DNA of 26,475 bases from Clostridiaceae bacterium (GTDB lineage Bacteria; Bacillota; Clostridia; Oscillospirales; Acutalibacteraceae). This document shows positions 1 through 8,099 of this stretch, in pieces (positions within the stretch are counted from its first letter, which is position 1; each line of letters begins with the position of its first letter). The notes below the pieces were generated by a model. That model ran no database searches and had not been told where the DNA came from. It saw nothing but the letters and a program-made list of their open reading frames with translations. A program made the position numbers and the translations under genes. The DNA lies in assembly GCA_016297645.1 (NCBI GenBank), contig JAEDGF010000024.1, positions 1-26,475 of the forward strand, given 5' to 3'.

Positions 1-2631
1 CTTTTCGGTGGCGGTGCAGCCCTCTCTTGAACATTCATAGAGGTCGTAGCCTTCGGCAACACAGCTGTTGGGAACATTCTTAACAAATATGAAATCGTGA
101 CCCTTTGCGGGGATTTCAACGCTTTCTTTGTCAACAAAGCCGCAGTCACCGCAGCGGATATCTACCGTGTAGCCATTTTCGGTACAGGTTGCGTCCTTAC
201 CGGGTGTTGTTACCCATTTGTGACCCTTTGCGGGAATGACGACATCACGCTCGTAAGCGCAGAAATCGCCGGTGAGTTTGTAAATATTCTTACAAATCCA
301 GTGTTCAAGACCGTCCTCGGTGCAGGTTTCGTGCTTAACGGTCGTCTTTTCCCAATCGTGAGCAACCTCTTCATAAACGGCATAAACATCCATATCGCTC
401 TTTACGGCATTGAAGGCTTTATCCCATTTGTCGAAGTAGTATTCAAGCTCGTCGTCGCTTGCTTTAAGCGGATTTTCGGGTGCAGTCGCGCTCTTACCGT
501 AGCGTACCGTTTCGGTCTTGATAACGGGTGAGTTCACGCCGTCGTTGTGGAAACGGACTATCTGACGGTGGAGATAATGTGCGGCGTAGATAGTCGTATC
601 CGTTGAGAAATAGTACGACTGACCGCATACATAATCGACCTGTTCGATTTCTGCTCTCTTCTGAGTTGTTGCCCAGCCGAGGAGTCTGTCGGAGCCTTCG
701 CGCTTGGGGTCGAAAGAGCTTATTGTGAACTGCGGAGAGGTTCTGTTCGGAGTGGTGCCGCTTGCGTTCACATACTGTGATTTCGATTCCGAGGGGACAG
801 CCACCGTTCCGCCGTTGCCGTTGTATGTAAGCGTGACCTTACTGTCGTATATTGCGTAGTAAGTTGCACTGGGCGAAGCGGAATAATGGGTGTAGCCGTT
901 CTCTGTTTTTGTGGGAGCGGCTGCGGTCTGATCTGCGCGCCAGCCCCTGAGGGTGAAGGTTCTTCCGTCAAAGGTTACAGTGGAGCCTATAGTCACCGGT
1001 GCGTAGATCGTGCCTTGGGTAGTATTATTGTAAATAGTGTTCGAAATAACCTTAGAGGTATATTTTCCGTCGGAGGTGAGATAATGGAAGGTGCCGCTAA
1101 GCGTTGACGAATAAATTGCGTATATCGTCTGATTAAAGCCTACCGTAACGGAGGTCTTTGAACCGGTGGTTGCGTCGGCGTTCGTATTCCAGCCTACAAA
1201 TGTGTAGTTCGCCTTGGTGGGCGTGTGCGCGGACGGGTTGTAACTTACGGTCGTACCGCCGCCGATAACAACGGTATCGGTCCATGTGCCTGTGCCGCCG
1301 TTGCGCGTGCCGTTGAGGTACACATATGTGGTAAGCCCGTTTATAGCATTATTAAGGGTGTTGTACGCACCGTTCACATCGTTTGTGCGTGCGGTGGGAT
1401 TACCGAGCACGGCCGCGGCATTTTTAAGGGCGTTCTGATATGTAGTCCATGTGCCGGAAACATAGTTCGAAGCCTGTCTGCCCGCTTTTATGGCGTTCAG
1501 GTAAAGGCTGCGGAGGTTCGACTTGTTACAGCCGAGGAAATCCATGTTAATATACTGGTCGGTGTGAGTGTATGTGCCGCCGCACCATGTTCTGCCGTAG
1601 GTATAAAGGCGGTAGTGTGTCCACGAGGTCAGCGAAATGCCGCTGATGTTATAATTCGGTCTTTTCTGATTATTTTCGTTATAAACAACAACCTCGGTGC
1701 TGTATTCCGTTCTCGAATGAAGTGTAGAAAGATCCGCACCGGAGTCACGGTTTTGGAGTGTAGTCGTAAGCTCGTATCCGTCGGTATGCTCATCGTCCGT
1801 AACGGCAAGACCGAACGCCATGTACGGGATCTGGTTCATATTCGTAAAACGCGAAACATCGACAAAGAAGTTCGCTGCCGGAGATTCAACAGTAACATTT
1901 TTATTATTGTTATTGTGATAACGGAAGGTCTTGGGATGGCTGTCATCAAAATATCCGACATTGTGCGGACGGTCATTGTTGCCGGATTTCATACCGTTGT
2001 TGCCGAGGTATATCATCGAAGCCGGACCCTTTGCTTCCTGATTCCCGTTTGTAGAGCCCGTATCGTAGGTGTTAGCACCCCAAATAACGGATACAACGCC
2101 GTGATAGTCGTACTTTCTTCTTCCGTGCTTGTCACTCTCGGTTTCCGATGCAACGCCGGTAGGAACGCGGTTGGGCTTGTATACATAGGAATACGAAGTA
2201 GCCGTACGGGTCTGACCGTTGACGACATAGGTCGCAGTCCATGTCACTATGTTACCCGAAGCATTGGGGGCGGTCATGGAGAACGAGGTATCATCGATTT
2301 TATTCGTTCCGGAGGTGGTAAGACCCGAAACGGTACCGCCGCTTACCGAAATGGAAACGCTGGAAGCCGCCGGGCAATAGAAGTACAGCTTACCTGTACT
2401 CTCATAGGCTGATGCCCACGACTGCGTGCTTTCCGAGCGGTAGCTGTTCAGGAAATACTTAACAGCCTGATTTCCGCCGTTGTCGGTAGGCGTGATGTAA
2501 AGAGCCTCGGGGACATAGAAATAGACCTCGCTCGAGGCAGCCGATGCGGTAAAGGTCATCATGGGTACGACGCCGAGAAGCATCAGCAATGACATAAACA
2601 GAGCAAGGGCTTTGCTGGCTTGTTTTTTCAT
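1..2631 (-). CDS. Large secreted surface protein with FIVAR-like domain, InlB-type repeats and Cys-rich repeats (C-terminus beyond window)
   Basis: The frame is open from 2631 to the left edge, giving 877 codons without a stop, so the C-terminus is missing. ATG 2631 lies 7 bases after AGGAGG; an adjacent in-frame ATG at 2634 is possible. Residues 1-33 form a signal peptide (basic start, Leu/Met-rich core, ASA-A cleavage region). Residues ~34-370 are a Thr/Ser/Asn-rich extracellular region that I do not recognise. Residues ~373-433 resemble a FIVAR helical module (W-x2-Y-x2-AL pattern). About 437-756 hold four InlB/Listeria-Bacteroides type B repeats, each with a GW or KW core and ending near YAIY or YAVY. 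From ~758 on there are repeats of roughly 40 residues with an IPAKGH motif and paired cysteines. The protein is probably exported and surface-attached, in adhesion or glycan binding; that role is inferred from the domains. The anchoring signal would lie outside the window. Confidence 0.9.
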   Translation of the reverse strand, partial: MKKQASKALALFMSLLMLLGVVPMMTFTASAASSEVYFYVPEALYITPTDNGGNQAVKYFLNSYRSESTQSWASAYESTGKLYFYCPAASSVSISVSGGTVSGLTTSGTNKIDDTSFSMTAPNASGNIVTWTATYVVNGQTRTATSYSYVYKPNRVPTGVASETESDKHGRRKYDYHGVVSVIWGANTYDTGSTNGNQEAKGPASMIYLGNNGMKSGNNDRPHNVGYFDDSHPKTFRYHNNNNKNVTVESPAANFFVDVSRFTNMNQIPYMAFGLAVTDDEHTDGYELTTTLQNRDSGADLSTLHSRTEYSTEVVVYNENNQKRPNYNISGISLTSWTHYRLYTYGRTWCGGTYTHTDQYINMDFLGCNKSNLRSLYLNAIKAGRQASNYVSGTWTTYQNALKNAAAVLGNPTARTNDVNGAYNTLNNAINGLTTYVYLNGTRNGGTGTWTDTVVIGGGTTVSYNPSAHTPTKANYTFVGWNTNADATTGSKTSVTVGFNQTIYAIYSSTLSGTFHYLTSDGKYTSKVISNTIYNNTTQGTIYAPVTIGSTVTFDGRTFTLRGWRADQTAAAPTKTENGYTHYSASPSATYYAIYDSKVTLTYNGNGGTVAVPSESKSQYVNASGTTPNRTSPQFTISSFDPKREGSDRLLGWATTQKRAEIEQVDYVCGQSYYFSTDTTIYAAHYLHRQIVRFHNDGVNSPVIKTETVRYGKSATAPENPLKASDDELEYYFDKWDKAFNAVKSDMDVYAVYEEVAHDWEKTTVKHETCTEDGLEHWICKNIYKLTGDFCAYERDVVIPAKGHKWVTTPGKDATCTENGYTVDIRCGDCGFVDKESVEIPAKGHDFIFVKNVPNSCVAEGYDLYECSREGCTATEK

Positions 2632-2690
2632 CATTTTTCCTCCTACAAAGAATTCAAAAAATGGAATAAGGGTAAATTACACCATTCACT

Positions 2691-2719
2691 ATTATATATT
2701 TTTACGCACGCTTTTTCAA
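2691..2719 (-). promoter_or_regulatory. Sigma-A-type promoter of the surface-protein gene
   Basis: Reading the minus strand, TTGAAA (2719-2714) and a perfect TATAAT (2696-2691) are separated by 17 bases. The -10 lies about 57 bases upstream of the start codon, leaving a short A-rich leader with the AGGAGG site. Confidence 0.8.
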
Positions 2720-3063
2720 TTATCAGAAACTACAATATGTCGTCCGCCCTATTGGTAAAAATACACAAAAACATAAGATAAAGCATGTTGAAAATCACAA
2801 TAATTATACTTTTTTGAAAAATTTTCGAATTTTTCTCCGACACGGCGCGTAGACTTTGTCCAACGCACTCCCGCAAAAAAAAACGAATCGAACGGCTGAC
2901 GGTTATTCCGGGCAGCGATTACCGGACTTTGCACCCCGAAAAAAAAATAAGCCCGTTCTGCCCCCACAAAAAACAAGACCGTACAATCTCTCCCCCACCA
3001 CTAAAAAACAAGACCGTGTAATTTTTTTACACCCTCAAAAAAAAACCGCAAAGCCGGAAAGCA
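2720..3063. other. Non-coding spacer with repeated C-rich/A-tract units
   Basis: I see no credible gene here. On the plus strand, runs of 6-9 A follow C-rich stretches at 2875-2883, 2939-2947, 2968-2973, 3003-3008 and 3037-3045. A 15-base direct repeat, AAAAAACAAGACCGT, occurs at 2968-2982 and 3003-3017. GTGTAA and TTACAC form a small inverted repeat at 3016-3032. The open frames on either strand are low-complexity Lys/Pro or Phe-rich translations without ribosome sites. Confidence 0.7.
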
Positions 3064-3094
3064 GAAAAAAACCGAAAGCGGTTGCACTTTCGGT
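3064..3094 (-). terminator. Intrinsic terminator, distal to the atp operon
   Basis: On the minus strand ACCGAAAG (3094-3087) pairs with CTTTCGGT (3078-3071) across an 8-base loop, followed directly by a run of T. It backs up the shorter hairpin nearer atpC. Confidence 0.85.
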
Positions 3095-3116
3095 TGCACG
3101 GGTATTTGATATTTTT

Positions 3117-3139
3117 TGAAAAACCTCCGTCTGCGGAGC
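3117..3139 (-). terminator. Intrinsic terminator just after atpC
   Basis: On the minus strand CTCCG, loop CAGA and CGGAG form a short hairpin followed by GTTTTT, immediately downstream of the atpC stop. The 5-bp stem is modest, which may be why a second terminator follows at 3064-3094. Confidence 0.65.
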
Positions 3140-3141
3140 TG

Positions 3142-3552
3142 TTACTGAAATTTTTTTCCGGTTGCTCTCGATATGTCCGCAACCGTTCTCGCCAGCTCGA
3201 CCGCATTGCGGCGGTGAGCTTTAAGGCTCTCGCGCTCCGACTCGCGAAGCCGCTCTGCCTCCTCCTTCGCGCTCTCGATATCCTCCTCCCAGCGACAGAA
3301 ATCGAAAAAGGCGTCAAGCTCGTTGTCGCGCACCTCCAAAAAGCCTGCGCTGCACACGGCTATTCGGGTACTGCCGTCACCGCAGGTGAGCCGCACCACG
3401 CCGAAATCGACCGCGAGTATCATGGGGGTATGGTTTTTCATTATACATATTTCGCCGTCAAGTCCGCAGCAGGTGAACGCCGAATAATCGCCGGCTTCAA
3501 ACTGCTTTTCGGGCGTGAAGATGTTAACGGCAAAGGTTTTTTCGCTGTCCGT
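3142..3552 (-). CDS. atpC: ATP synthase epsilon subunit, apparent ACG start
   Basis: This is the epsilon subunit of the F1 central stalk, which couples rotation to catalysis and can inhibit ATP hydrolysis. From the ACG codon the product is 136 residues, a normal length. The N-terminal beta-sandwich is recognisable (NIFTPEKQF, LDGEICIMKNHTPM, GFLEV) and is followed by the charged C-terminal helical hairpin. The frame contains no ATG, GTG or TTG before the internal ATG at 3441, which would remove the first ~37 residues and several beta strands. An ACG codon at 3552-3550 sits 8 bases after GGGAGG (3566-3561), and the reading frame from there matches the family from its N-terminus. It is the last gene of the operon, 20 bases after the atpD stop. 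A base error turning ATG into ACG, or an ATC start further in, cannot be excluded. Gene identity is secure; the start is inferred. Confidence 0.88.
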   Translation of the reverse strand, partial: TDSEKTFAVNIFTPEKQFEAGDYSAFTCCGLDGEICIMKNHTPMILAVDFGVVRLTCGDGSTRIAVCSAGFLEVRDNELDAFFDFCRWEEDIESAKEEAERLRESERESLKAHRRNAVELARTVADISRATGKKFQ

Positions 3553-3566
3553 AGCTGCCGCCTCCC
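3550..3566 (-). promoter_or_regulatory. Ribosome binding site that points to an ACG start for atpC
   Basis: On the minus strand GGGAGG (3566-3561) is followed after 8 bases by ACG (3552-3550). The site lies between the atpD stop and the epsilon reading frame, and no standard start codon lies within normal distance in that frame. Confidence 0.65.
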
Positions 3567-3572
3567 GTCAGA

Positions 3573-4961
3573 TCAAAGTGTTTTTGCTTTTTCGAGCGCT
3601 TCCTCATATGTGCCTACCATGAAGAATGCGTTCTCGGGGACATCGTCCGCTTCGCCCTCCACTATTTTGCGGAAGCCCTCAACAGTGTCCTCAACCTTAA
3701 CGAAACGCCCGTCCTGACCGGTGAACGCTTTCGCGACATGAGTGGGCTGCGACAGGAATTTCTGTATCTTACGCGCACGCATGACGGTGAGCTTATCCTC
3801 TGCCGAAAGCTCGTCCATGCCGAGAATGGCTATGATATCTTTAAGCTCGGAATAACGCTGCAAGCACTCCGTTACGGCGGAGGCGACCGCATAGTGCTTC
3901 TCGCCCACGACCTCCGGACGGAGCATTCTCGATGATGATTCAAGCGGATCGACCGCCGGATAGATTCCCTGCTCGGCTATCGAACGGGACAAAACGGTGG
4001 TTGCGTCAAGATGCGTAAATATGGTAGCCGGGGCAGGGTCGGTAAGGTCGTCAGCCGGGACATAGACCGCCTGAACGGAGGTTATCGAGCCTTTGTCGGT
4101 GGACGCGATACGCTCCTCCAACTCGCCGAGCTCCTGCGCAAGGGTGGGCTGATAGCCGACAGCACCGGGCATTCTGCCGAGAAGTGCGCTGACTTCGTTT
4201 CCTGCCTGAACAAAACGGTAGATATTGTCGATAAACAGCAGGACATCGCGGTGCTTAACATCCCTGAGGTACTCAGCCTCCGTAAGCCCGGACATAGCCA
4301 CGCGCATTCTCGAACCGGACGGTTCGTTCATCTGCCCGAAAGCGAGAACGGCTTTGTCGATAACGCCGCTGTTCTCCATGTCGCGTATAAGCTCGTTGCC
4401 CTCACGGCTTCTTTCGCCGACTCCCGTAAATACGGAATAGCCGCCGTGTCCGGTCGCAATGTTATGTATCATTTCCATTATAAGAACGGTTTTGCCGACA
4501 CCGGCACCGCCGAACAGACCTATCTTGCTGCCCTTTGCATAGGGGACAAGCAGATCTATGACTTTCAGACCGGTTTCGAGCAGCTCGTCAACGGGGCGCT
4601 GCTCGTTCAGCGTGGGCGCTTTGCGGTGGATAGCCATGCGCTCCTCCGTCTTTATTTCGCCCTTGCCGTCAATGGGTCTGCCGAGGACATCGATAACTCT
4701 GCCTATAACGGCATCGCCCACCGGGACGGTGATTCCGCCGCCGTCGCCCGTGACGGTCGTACCGCAGCGAAGCCCTTCGGGAGCTTCGAGAGCAATGGCG
4801 CGAACCTTTCCGTTTCCGAGGTGCGACGCGACCTCCATATGTCTGCCCGAAGCACTTTCGGTGAGGAGCGCGTTTATGCGCGGCTCCTCGCCCTCGGGGA
4901 AACGGATATCTATAATGGGTCCGGATATTTTGATTATTTCACCTGAATAAGCACTGTTCAT
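3573..4961 (-). CDS. atpD: ATP synthase beta subunit
   Basis: This is the catalytic beta subunit of F1, which binds ADP and phosphate and makes ATP; the product is 462 residues. Walker A (GGAGVGKT) is at ~151-158, the catalytic Glu lies in VGERSREG at ~183, and Walker B (LLFID) is at ~241-245. The segment SALLGRMPGAVGYQPTLAQE and the C-terminal GMDELSAEDKLTV (the DELSEED loop region) are classic. I chose ATG 4961: it follows GGAGG at a 9-base spacing and comes one base after the atpG stop. A longer frame from 5000 would overlap atpG by 38 bases and add 13 residues that do not look like beta. It sits between atpG and atpC in the standard F1 order. Confidence 0.98.
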   Translation of the reverse strand: MNSAYSGEIIKISGPIIDIRFPEGEEPRINALLTESASGRHMEVASHLGNGKVRAIALEAPEGLRCGTTVTGDGGGITVPVGDAVIGRVIDVLGRPIDGKGEIKTEERMAIHRKAPTLNEQRPVDELLETGLKVIDLLVPYAKGSKIGLFGGAGVGKTVLIMEMIHNIATGHGGYSVFTGVGERSREGNELIRDMENSGVIDKAVLAFGQMNEPSGSRMRVAMSGLTEAEYLRDVKHRDVLLFIDNIYRFVQAGNEVSALLGRMPGAVGYQPTLAQELGELEERIASTDKGSITSVQAVYVPADDLTDPAPATIFTHLDATTVLSRSIAEQGIYPAVDPLESSSRMLRPEVVGEKHYAVASAVTECLQRYSELKDIIAILGMDELSAEDKLTVMRARKIQKFLSQPTHVAKAFTGQDGRFVKVEDTVEGFRKIVEGEADDVPENAFFMVGTYEEALEKAKTL

Positions 4962-4962
4962 T

Positions 4963-5838
4963 TTACTGTTCCTCCGAAGCATAGGACTTTGCGGCTGCAA
5001 TTTCGGTTATCTCGTTCGTTATCCGAAGCTGACGCGAGGCGTTGAGCTGTGCACGAAGCGTTTTCAGCATTTCGTCGGCATTGTCGGCTGCCGATTTCAT
5101 TGCCTGTGTGCGTGCCGCATTTTCACACGCGGCAGACTGCACGAGCATATCGTATATCATAGCCGTACAGTAGTGTGGGACCATATGCTCGAACACGGCT
5201 TCGTATGACGGCTCGCAGAGCATTTCGTCTGTTGTAAGATGAGTTTCGACATCCGCAAAATCCTCTCTGACAAGCGGCAGAAGGCGCATACACACCGGCT
5301 TTTTCTCGCCGTGAGAATAGGGCGTATAAATGACATACACCTCGTTTATCATGTCGGTGATGTATTCTTCTATGAGCGTCTGCGACAATTCGTGAGCAAG
5401 CTCCAAGCTCGGGTGCATGGACGAACCGGGCAGAACGCGGTCGGGAGTAATACCGCGCGATATGAGAATTTCTTTCCCGACAAGACCGAAGCAGCAGAGA
5501 AGAGCGTTTTCGTGCTTCTTCATTTCTGCGGCGGTAAGCTCGGCAACGGCAATATTATAGTCGCCGCACAAGCCCTTGTCGCCCATAACTGACATAATAA
5601 GCGCCGTTCCCTTTGAGTCGATATCAATAAAGCGCTGATGCAGCCCTTCGGTATTCGAAACATTGAGGACGCCCGATAGCGCGCTTCGCAGCCGCTGCAT
5701 ATAGCTCACCGCGTAATCCATTCCGGGGGCGAGCTTTTTAAGGCGCGAAACCGACAACAGATACATGGCGTTCGTTATCTGCCGCGTCTGCTTAACGCTT
5801 GCAAGCCGTGCTTTTATTTCACTTACGCTCGAAATCAT
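4963..5838 (-). CDS. atpG: ATP synthase gamma subunit
   Basis: This is the gamma subunit, the rotating coiled-coil shaft inside the alpha3beta3 head; at 291 residues it has the usual length. The N-terminal pattern EIKARLASVKQTRQITNAM is the family signature. The C-terminal helix ends in SRQLRITNEITEIAAAKS, which matches the conserved R-Q-x-x-I-T-x-E-I-x-E-I motif. Its ATG overlaps the atpA stop as ATGA and I see only a weak ribosome site (GCGGACGG), so translation is probably coupled to atpA. The Val-rich segment ENAARTQAMKSAADNA is the conserved E-x-x-A-R-x-x-A-M region near the C-terminus. Confidence 0.97.
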   Translation of the reverse strand: MISSVSEIKARLASVKQTRQITNAMYLLSVSRLKKLAPGMDYAVSYMQRLRSALSGVLNVSNTEGLHQRFIDIDSKGTALIMSVMGDKGLCGDYNIAVAELTAAEMKKHENALLCCFGLVGKEILISRGITPDRVLPGSSMHPSLELAHELSQTLIEEYITDMINEVYVIYTPYSHGEKKPVCMRLLPLVREDFADVETHLTTDEMLCEPSYEAVFEHMVPHYCTAMIYDMLVQSAACENAARTQAMKSAADNADEMLKTLRAQLNASRQLRITNEITEIAAAKSYASEEQ

Positions 5839-7334
5839 GACTTTTTACCGTCCGCAAGTTTTTTTATGGCTTCTTCAAGTCCGGTTTTTGCTTCGTCCGA
5901 CATCTTTCCGGACTCGTTGACCTCTTTTTTTATTTCGGGGACGGCTTCTTCAAGCGCCGAAAGAAACGCTTTTATCTCAGACGGGAACTCCTTTGACTTA
6001 ACACCGGCGAAATAATCCGCCTTGTACGCTTCGATAAGCGAAACTTCGTCAAAGAGCGAGTACGGCGCGTTCCTGTTCTGTTTAAAAACATTTACGAGTG
6101 TTTCTCCCCTGTCGAGCATACGCCGGGTCGCCGGGTCAACATCGCTGCCGAAGCGAGCGAACACAGCCATTTCGCGGTACTGAGAGAGCTCTATTCTCAG
6201 TTTGCCCGAAACCGCCTTCATCGCCGGGTACTGCGCCGCCTGACCGACACGCGAAACGGAAAGTCCGGTGTTTACGGCGGGACGCACGCCCGATAAAAAC
6301 AGGTCGCTTTCGAGATATATCTGTCCGTCCGTTATCGAAATTACATTGGTGGGGATATATGCGGATATATCGCCTGCCGAGGTTTCGATTATCGGGAGCG
6401 CCGTAATGCTGCCGCCGCCGTTTTCGTGCGAAAGGCACGCGCTGCGCTCCAACAGACGGGAGTGAAGATAGAATATGTCGCCGGGGAAAGCTTCTCTTCC
6501 CGGCGGCCTTAAAAGCAGGAGCGAAATGGTACGGTATGCCACAGCGTGCTTGGACAAATCGTCGTAAACAATAAGCACATCCTTGCCCTGTGCTTCAAAA
6601 TACTCTGCGACGGAGCACGCGCAGTAGGGCGCAAGATACTGCATCGCGGGGCTGTCGGACGCGGTTGCCGCGACAACGGTCGTGTACTTCATTGCGCCCG
6701 CCTTTGTGAGTGTATCTATAACTCCGGCAACGCTTGAAGCCTTCTGCCCTATCGCGCAGTACACGCATACCATATCTGAATTTTTCTGATTGATTATACT
6801 GTCTATTGCTATTGTGGTCTTGCCCGTCTGGCGGTCGCCGATAATAAGCTCACGCTGTCCTCTGCCGATCGGTATCATACTGTCGACCGAGAGAAGCCCC
6901 GTCATCATGGGGGTGTCAACGGGCCGTCTGTCGATTATCGCCGGAGCCGGGCGCTCAGCCGGGTAGAATTCGTTTGCTTCAAGGGGTTTGCCGTCAAGAG
7001 GTCTGCCGATGGGGTCGATGACTCTGCCGAGCAGCTCTTTGCCGACGGGAACCTCCGCCACGACATCGGTACCCTTTACGCCGTCGCCGACCTTGACTCT
7101 GTCGTCGCCGTCGAGCAGCACGACACCCGCGCCGTCCTCGTCGAGGTCAAAAACCATGCCGAAAACGCCGCCGTCAAATTCAAGCAGCTCGCCGTAAAGT
7201 CTGCCGGGCAGCTGATTTACACGCACGACACCGTCGCCGGACTTGACGACCGTTCCCTTTCTGTACACCACGGGACCGGGGTGGAAAGAGTTTATCTGAT
7301 TTTTGAGAAATGCGCTGATCTTCATGTTTTCCAT
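5835..7334 (-). CDS. atpA: ATP synthase alpha subunit
   Basis: This is the non-catalytic nucleotide-binding alpha subunit of F1, 499 residues. Walker A (GDRQTGKT) is at 166-173. VGRVIDPIG-type and RPVDTPMMTGL segments, DDLSKHAVAYR, and ITDGQIYLESDLF followed by the arginine-finger region GLSVSRVG are all present. ATG 7334 follows GGGAGGG, which overlaps the last codons of atpH, at about 9 bases, and the start is only four bases after the atpH stop. A second ATG three codons in is less well spaced. The N-terminal segment that would normally contact the delta N-terminal domain is present, although delta itself lacks that domain (see atpH). Confidence 0.98.
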   Translation of the reverse strand: MENMKISAFLKNQINSFHPGPVVYRKGTVVKSGDGVVRVNQLPGRLYGELLEFDGGVFGMVFDLDEDGAGVVLLDGDDRVKVGDGVKGTDVVAEVPVGKELLGRVIDPIGRPLDGKPLEANEFYPAERPAPAIIDRRPVDTPMMTGLLSVDSMIPIGRGQRELIIGDRQTGKTTIAIDSIINQKNSDMVCVYCAIGQKASSVAGVIDTLTKAGAMKYTTVVAATASDSPAMQYLAPYCACSVAEYFEAQGKDVLIVYDDLSKHAVAYRTISLLLLRPPGREAFPGDIFYLHSRLLERSACLSHENGGGSITALPIIETSAGDISAYIPTNVISITDGQIYLESDLFLSGVRPAVNTGLSVSRVGQAAQYPAMKAVSGKLRIELSQYREMAVFARFGSDVDPATRRMLDRGETLVNVFKQNRNAPYSLFDEVSLIEAYKADYFAGVKSKEFPSEIKAFLSALEEAVPEIKKEVNESGKMSDEAKTGLEEAIKKLADGKKS

Positions 7335-7338
7335 AAAT

Positions 7339-7566
7339 TCAGCCCTCCCGCTTTTGGAGCTGCGCTTTGAGCAGCTTCAACTGTGTGCCGACGGAGAGAT
7401 CGGTGACTTCCCCGCCGCACTCCATTATAAAACCGGCTATGACTCCGCCGTCGTTTTTTCGCACGAACTGCGTTTCGTCACCGAATTTGCCGCGCGCTTT
7501 TTCGCAGAGCAGCGAATATGTTTCATCGGTCATTGACGGAGCAACGGTTAAAATACATTTTTTCAT
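7339..7566 (-). CDS. atpH: Short ATP synthase delta subunit (C-terminal domain only)
   Basis: This 75-residue protein occupies the delta position between atpF and atpA. It matches the C-terminal ~75 residues of ordinary delta (~180 residues): an initial TVAPSMTDETY, then GGVIAGFIMECGGEVTDLSVGTQL, which is the family's Asp-x-x-ILGGF-x-x-x-x-G-x-x-x-D-x-S-x-x-x-QL signature in slightly changed form. The start looks genuine: ATG 7566 follows AAGGAGG at 7 bases and lies 16 bases after the atpF stop, so there is no room for an N-terminal domain. In known complexes the missing domain clamps the peripheral stalk onto the tips of the alpha subunits. Here either b and this mini-delta suffice, or another protein supplies the contact. 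The reading frame shows no sign of decay. Confidence 0.85.
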   Translation of the reverse strand: MKKCILTVAPSMTDETYSLLCEKARGKFGDETQFVRKNDGGVIAGFIMECGGEVTDLSVGTQLKLLKAQLQKREG

Positions 7567-7582
7567 ACGCCGTCCTCCTTCG

Positions 7583-8065
7583 TCAGCCGAAATAGCTCTC
7601 GATTATACGGCGGTTATCTTCGTCGGTAACGACTCTGCCGAGCAGCTTTTCGGTTGCGTCGAGAGCTGCGTTGACGATATCGTCTTTTGCATCGGCTATA
7701 ATGCGGTCATGCTCTGCGGCAGCCTTCTTATTGCTCTTTTCGAGCGCGGCGGCAGCCTGAGTTTTCGCCTCGGCAATAATGCGCTCGGCTTGCTCTCTCG
7801 CTTCCTTTTCAGCCCTTTCGGCAGCCTGAGCCTTTATGCTCTCTGCATCCGCGAGAAGTCCGTCATACTTTGCCTTTGCCGCGTCCGCTTCGGTCTTAGC
7901 CTGTTCGGCTGCATCCTCGGCAGCTTCAAGACGCTCTTTTCTGGCATTGAGAAACTTCTTTATGGGCTTGTACAAAAGTGCCTTCGTAACAAAGAAAAGT
8001 ACGAGTATGTTGATTATGTTCAGTATGAGATCGGCTATCATGTCCTTTGAAAGCAAATCTGCCAT
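7583..8065 (-). CDS. atpF: ATP synthase b subunit
   Basis: This is the b subunit of Fo, the peripheral stalk that holds F1 still while the rotor turns; it has 160 residues. A single membrane helix occupies ~11-31. Next come KPIKKFLNARKERLE, the family hinge motif, and a long Ala/Glu/Lys-rich helix (~45-135) that forms the dimeric coiled coil. The C-terminal AALDATEKLLGRVV region is typical and normally binds delta. A site resembling AAGGAAGTGAG precedes ATG 8065. It lies between atpE and atpH in the standard order. Confidence 0.95.
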   Translation of the reverse strand: MADLLSKDMIADLILNIINILVLFFVTKALLYKPIKKFLNARKERLEAAEDAAEQAKTEADAAKAKYDGLLADAESIKAQAAERAEKEAREQAERIIAEAKTQAAAALEKSNKKAAAEHDRIIADAKDDIVNAALDATEKLLGRVVTDEDNRRIIESYFG

Positions 8066-8099
8066 TTATCTCACTTCCTTAGTAAGTTTCCGTTTTTGT

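Noticed and set aside
1225..2412. A 395-residue plus-strand frame
   Set aside because: It is the opposite-strand shadow of the surface-protein gene, which has a signal peptide, promoter, ribosome site and recognisable repeats.
4962..5000. A longer start of atpD at 5000
   Set aside because: It overlaps atpG and adds non-family residues, whereas ATG 4961 has GGAGG at a good distance.
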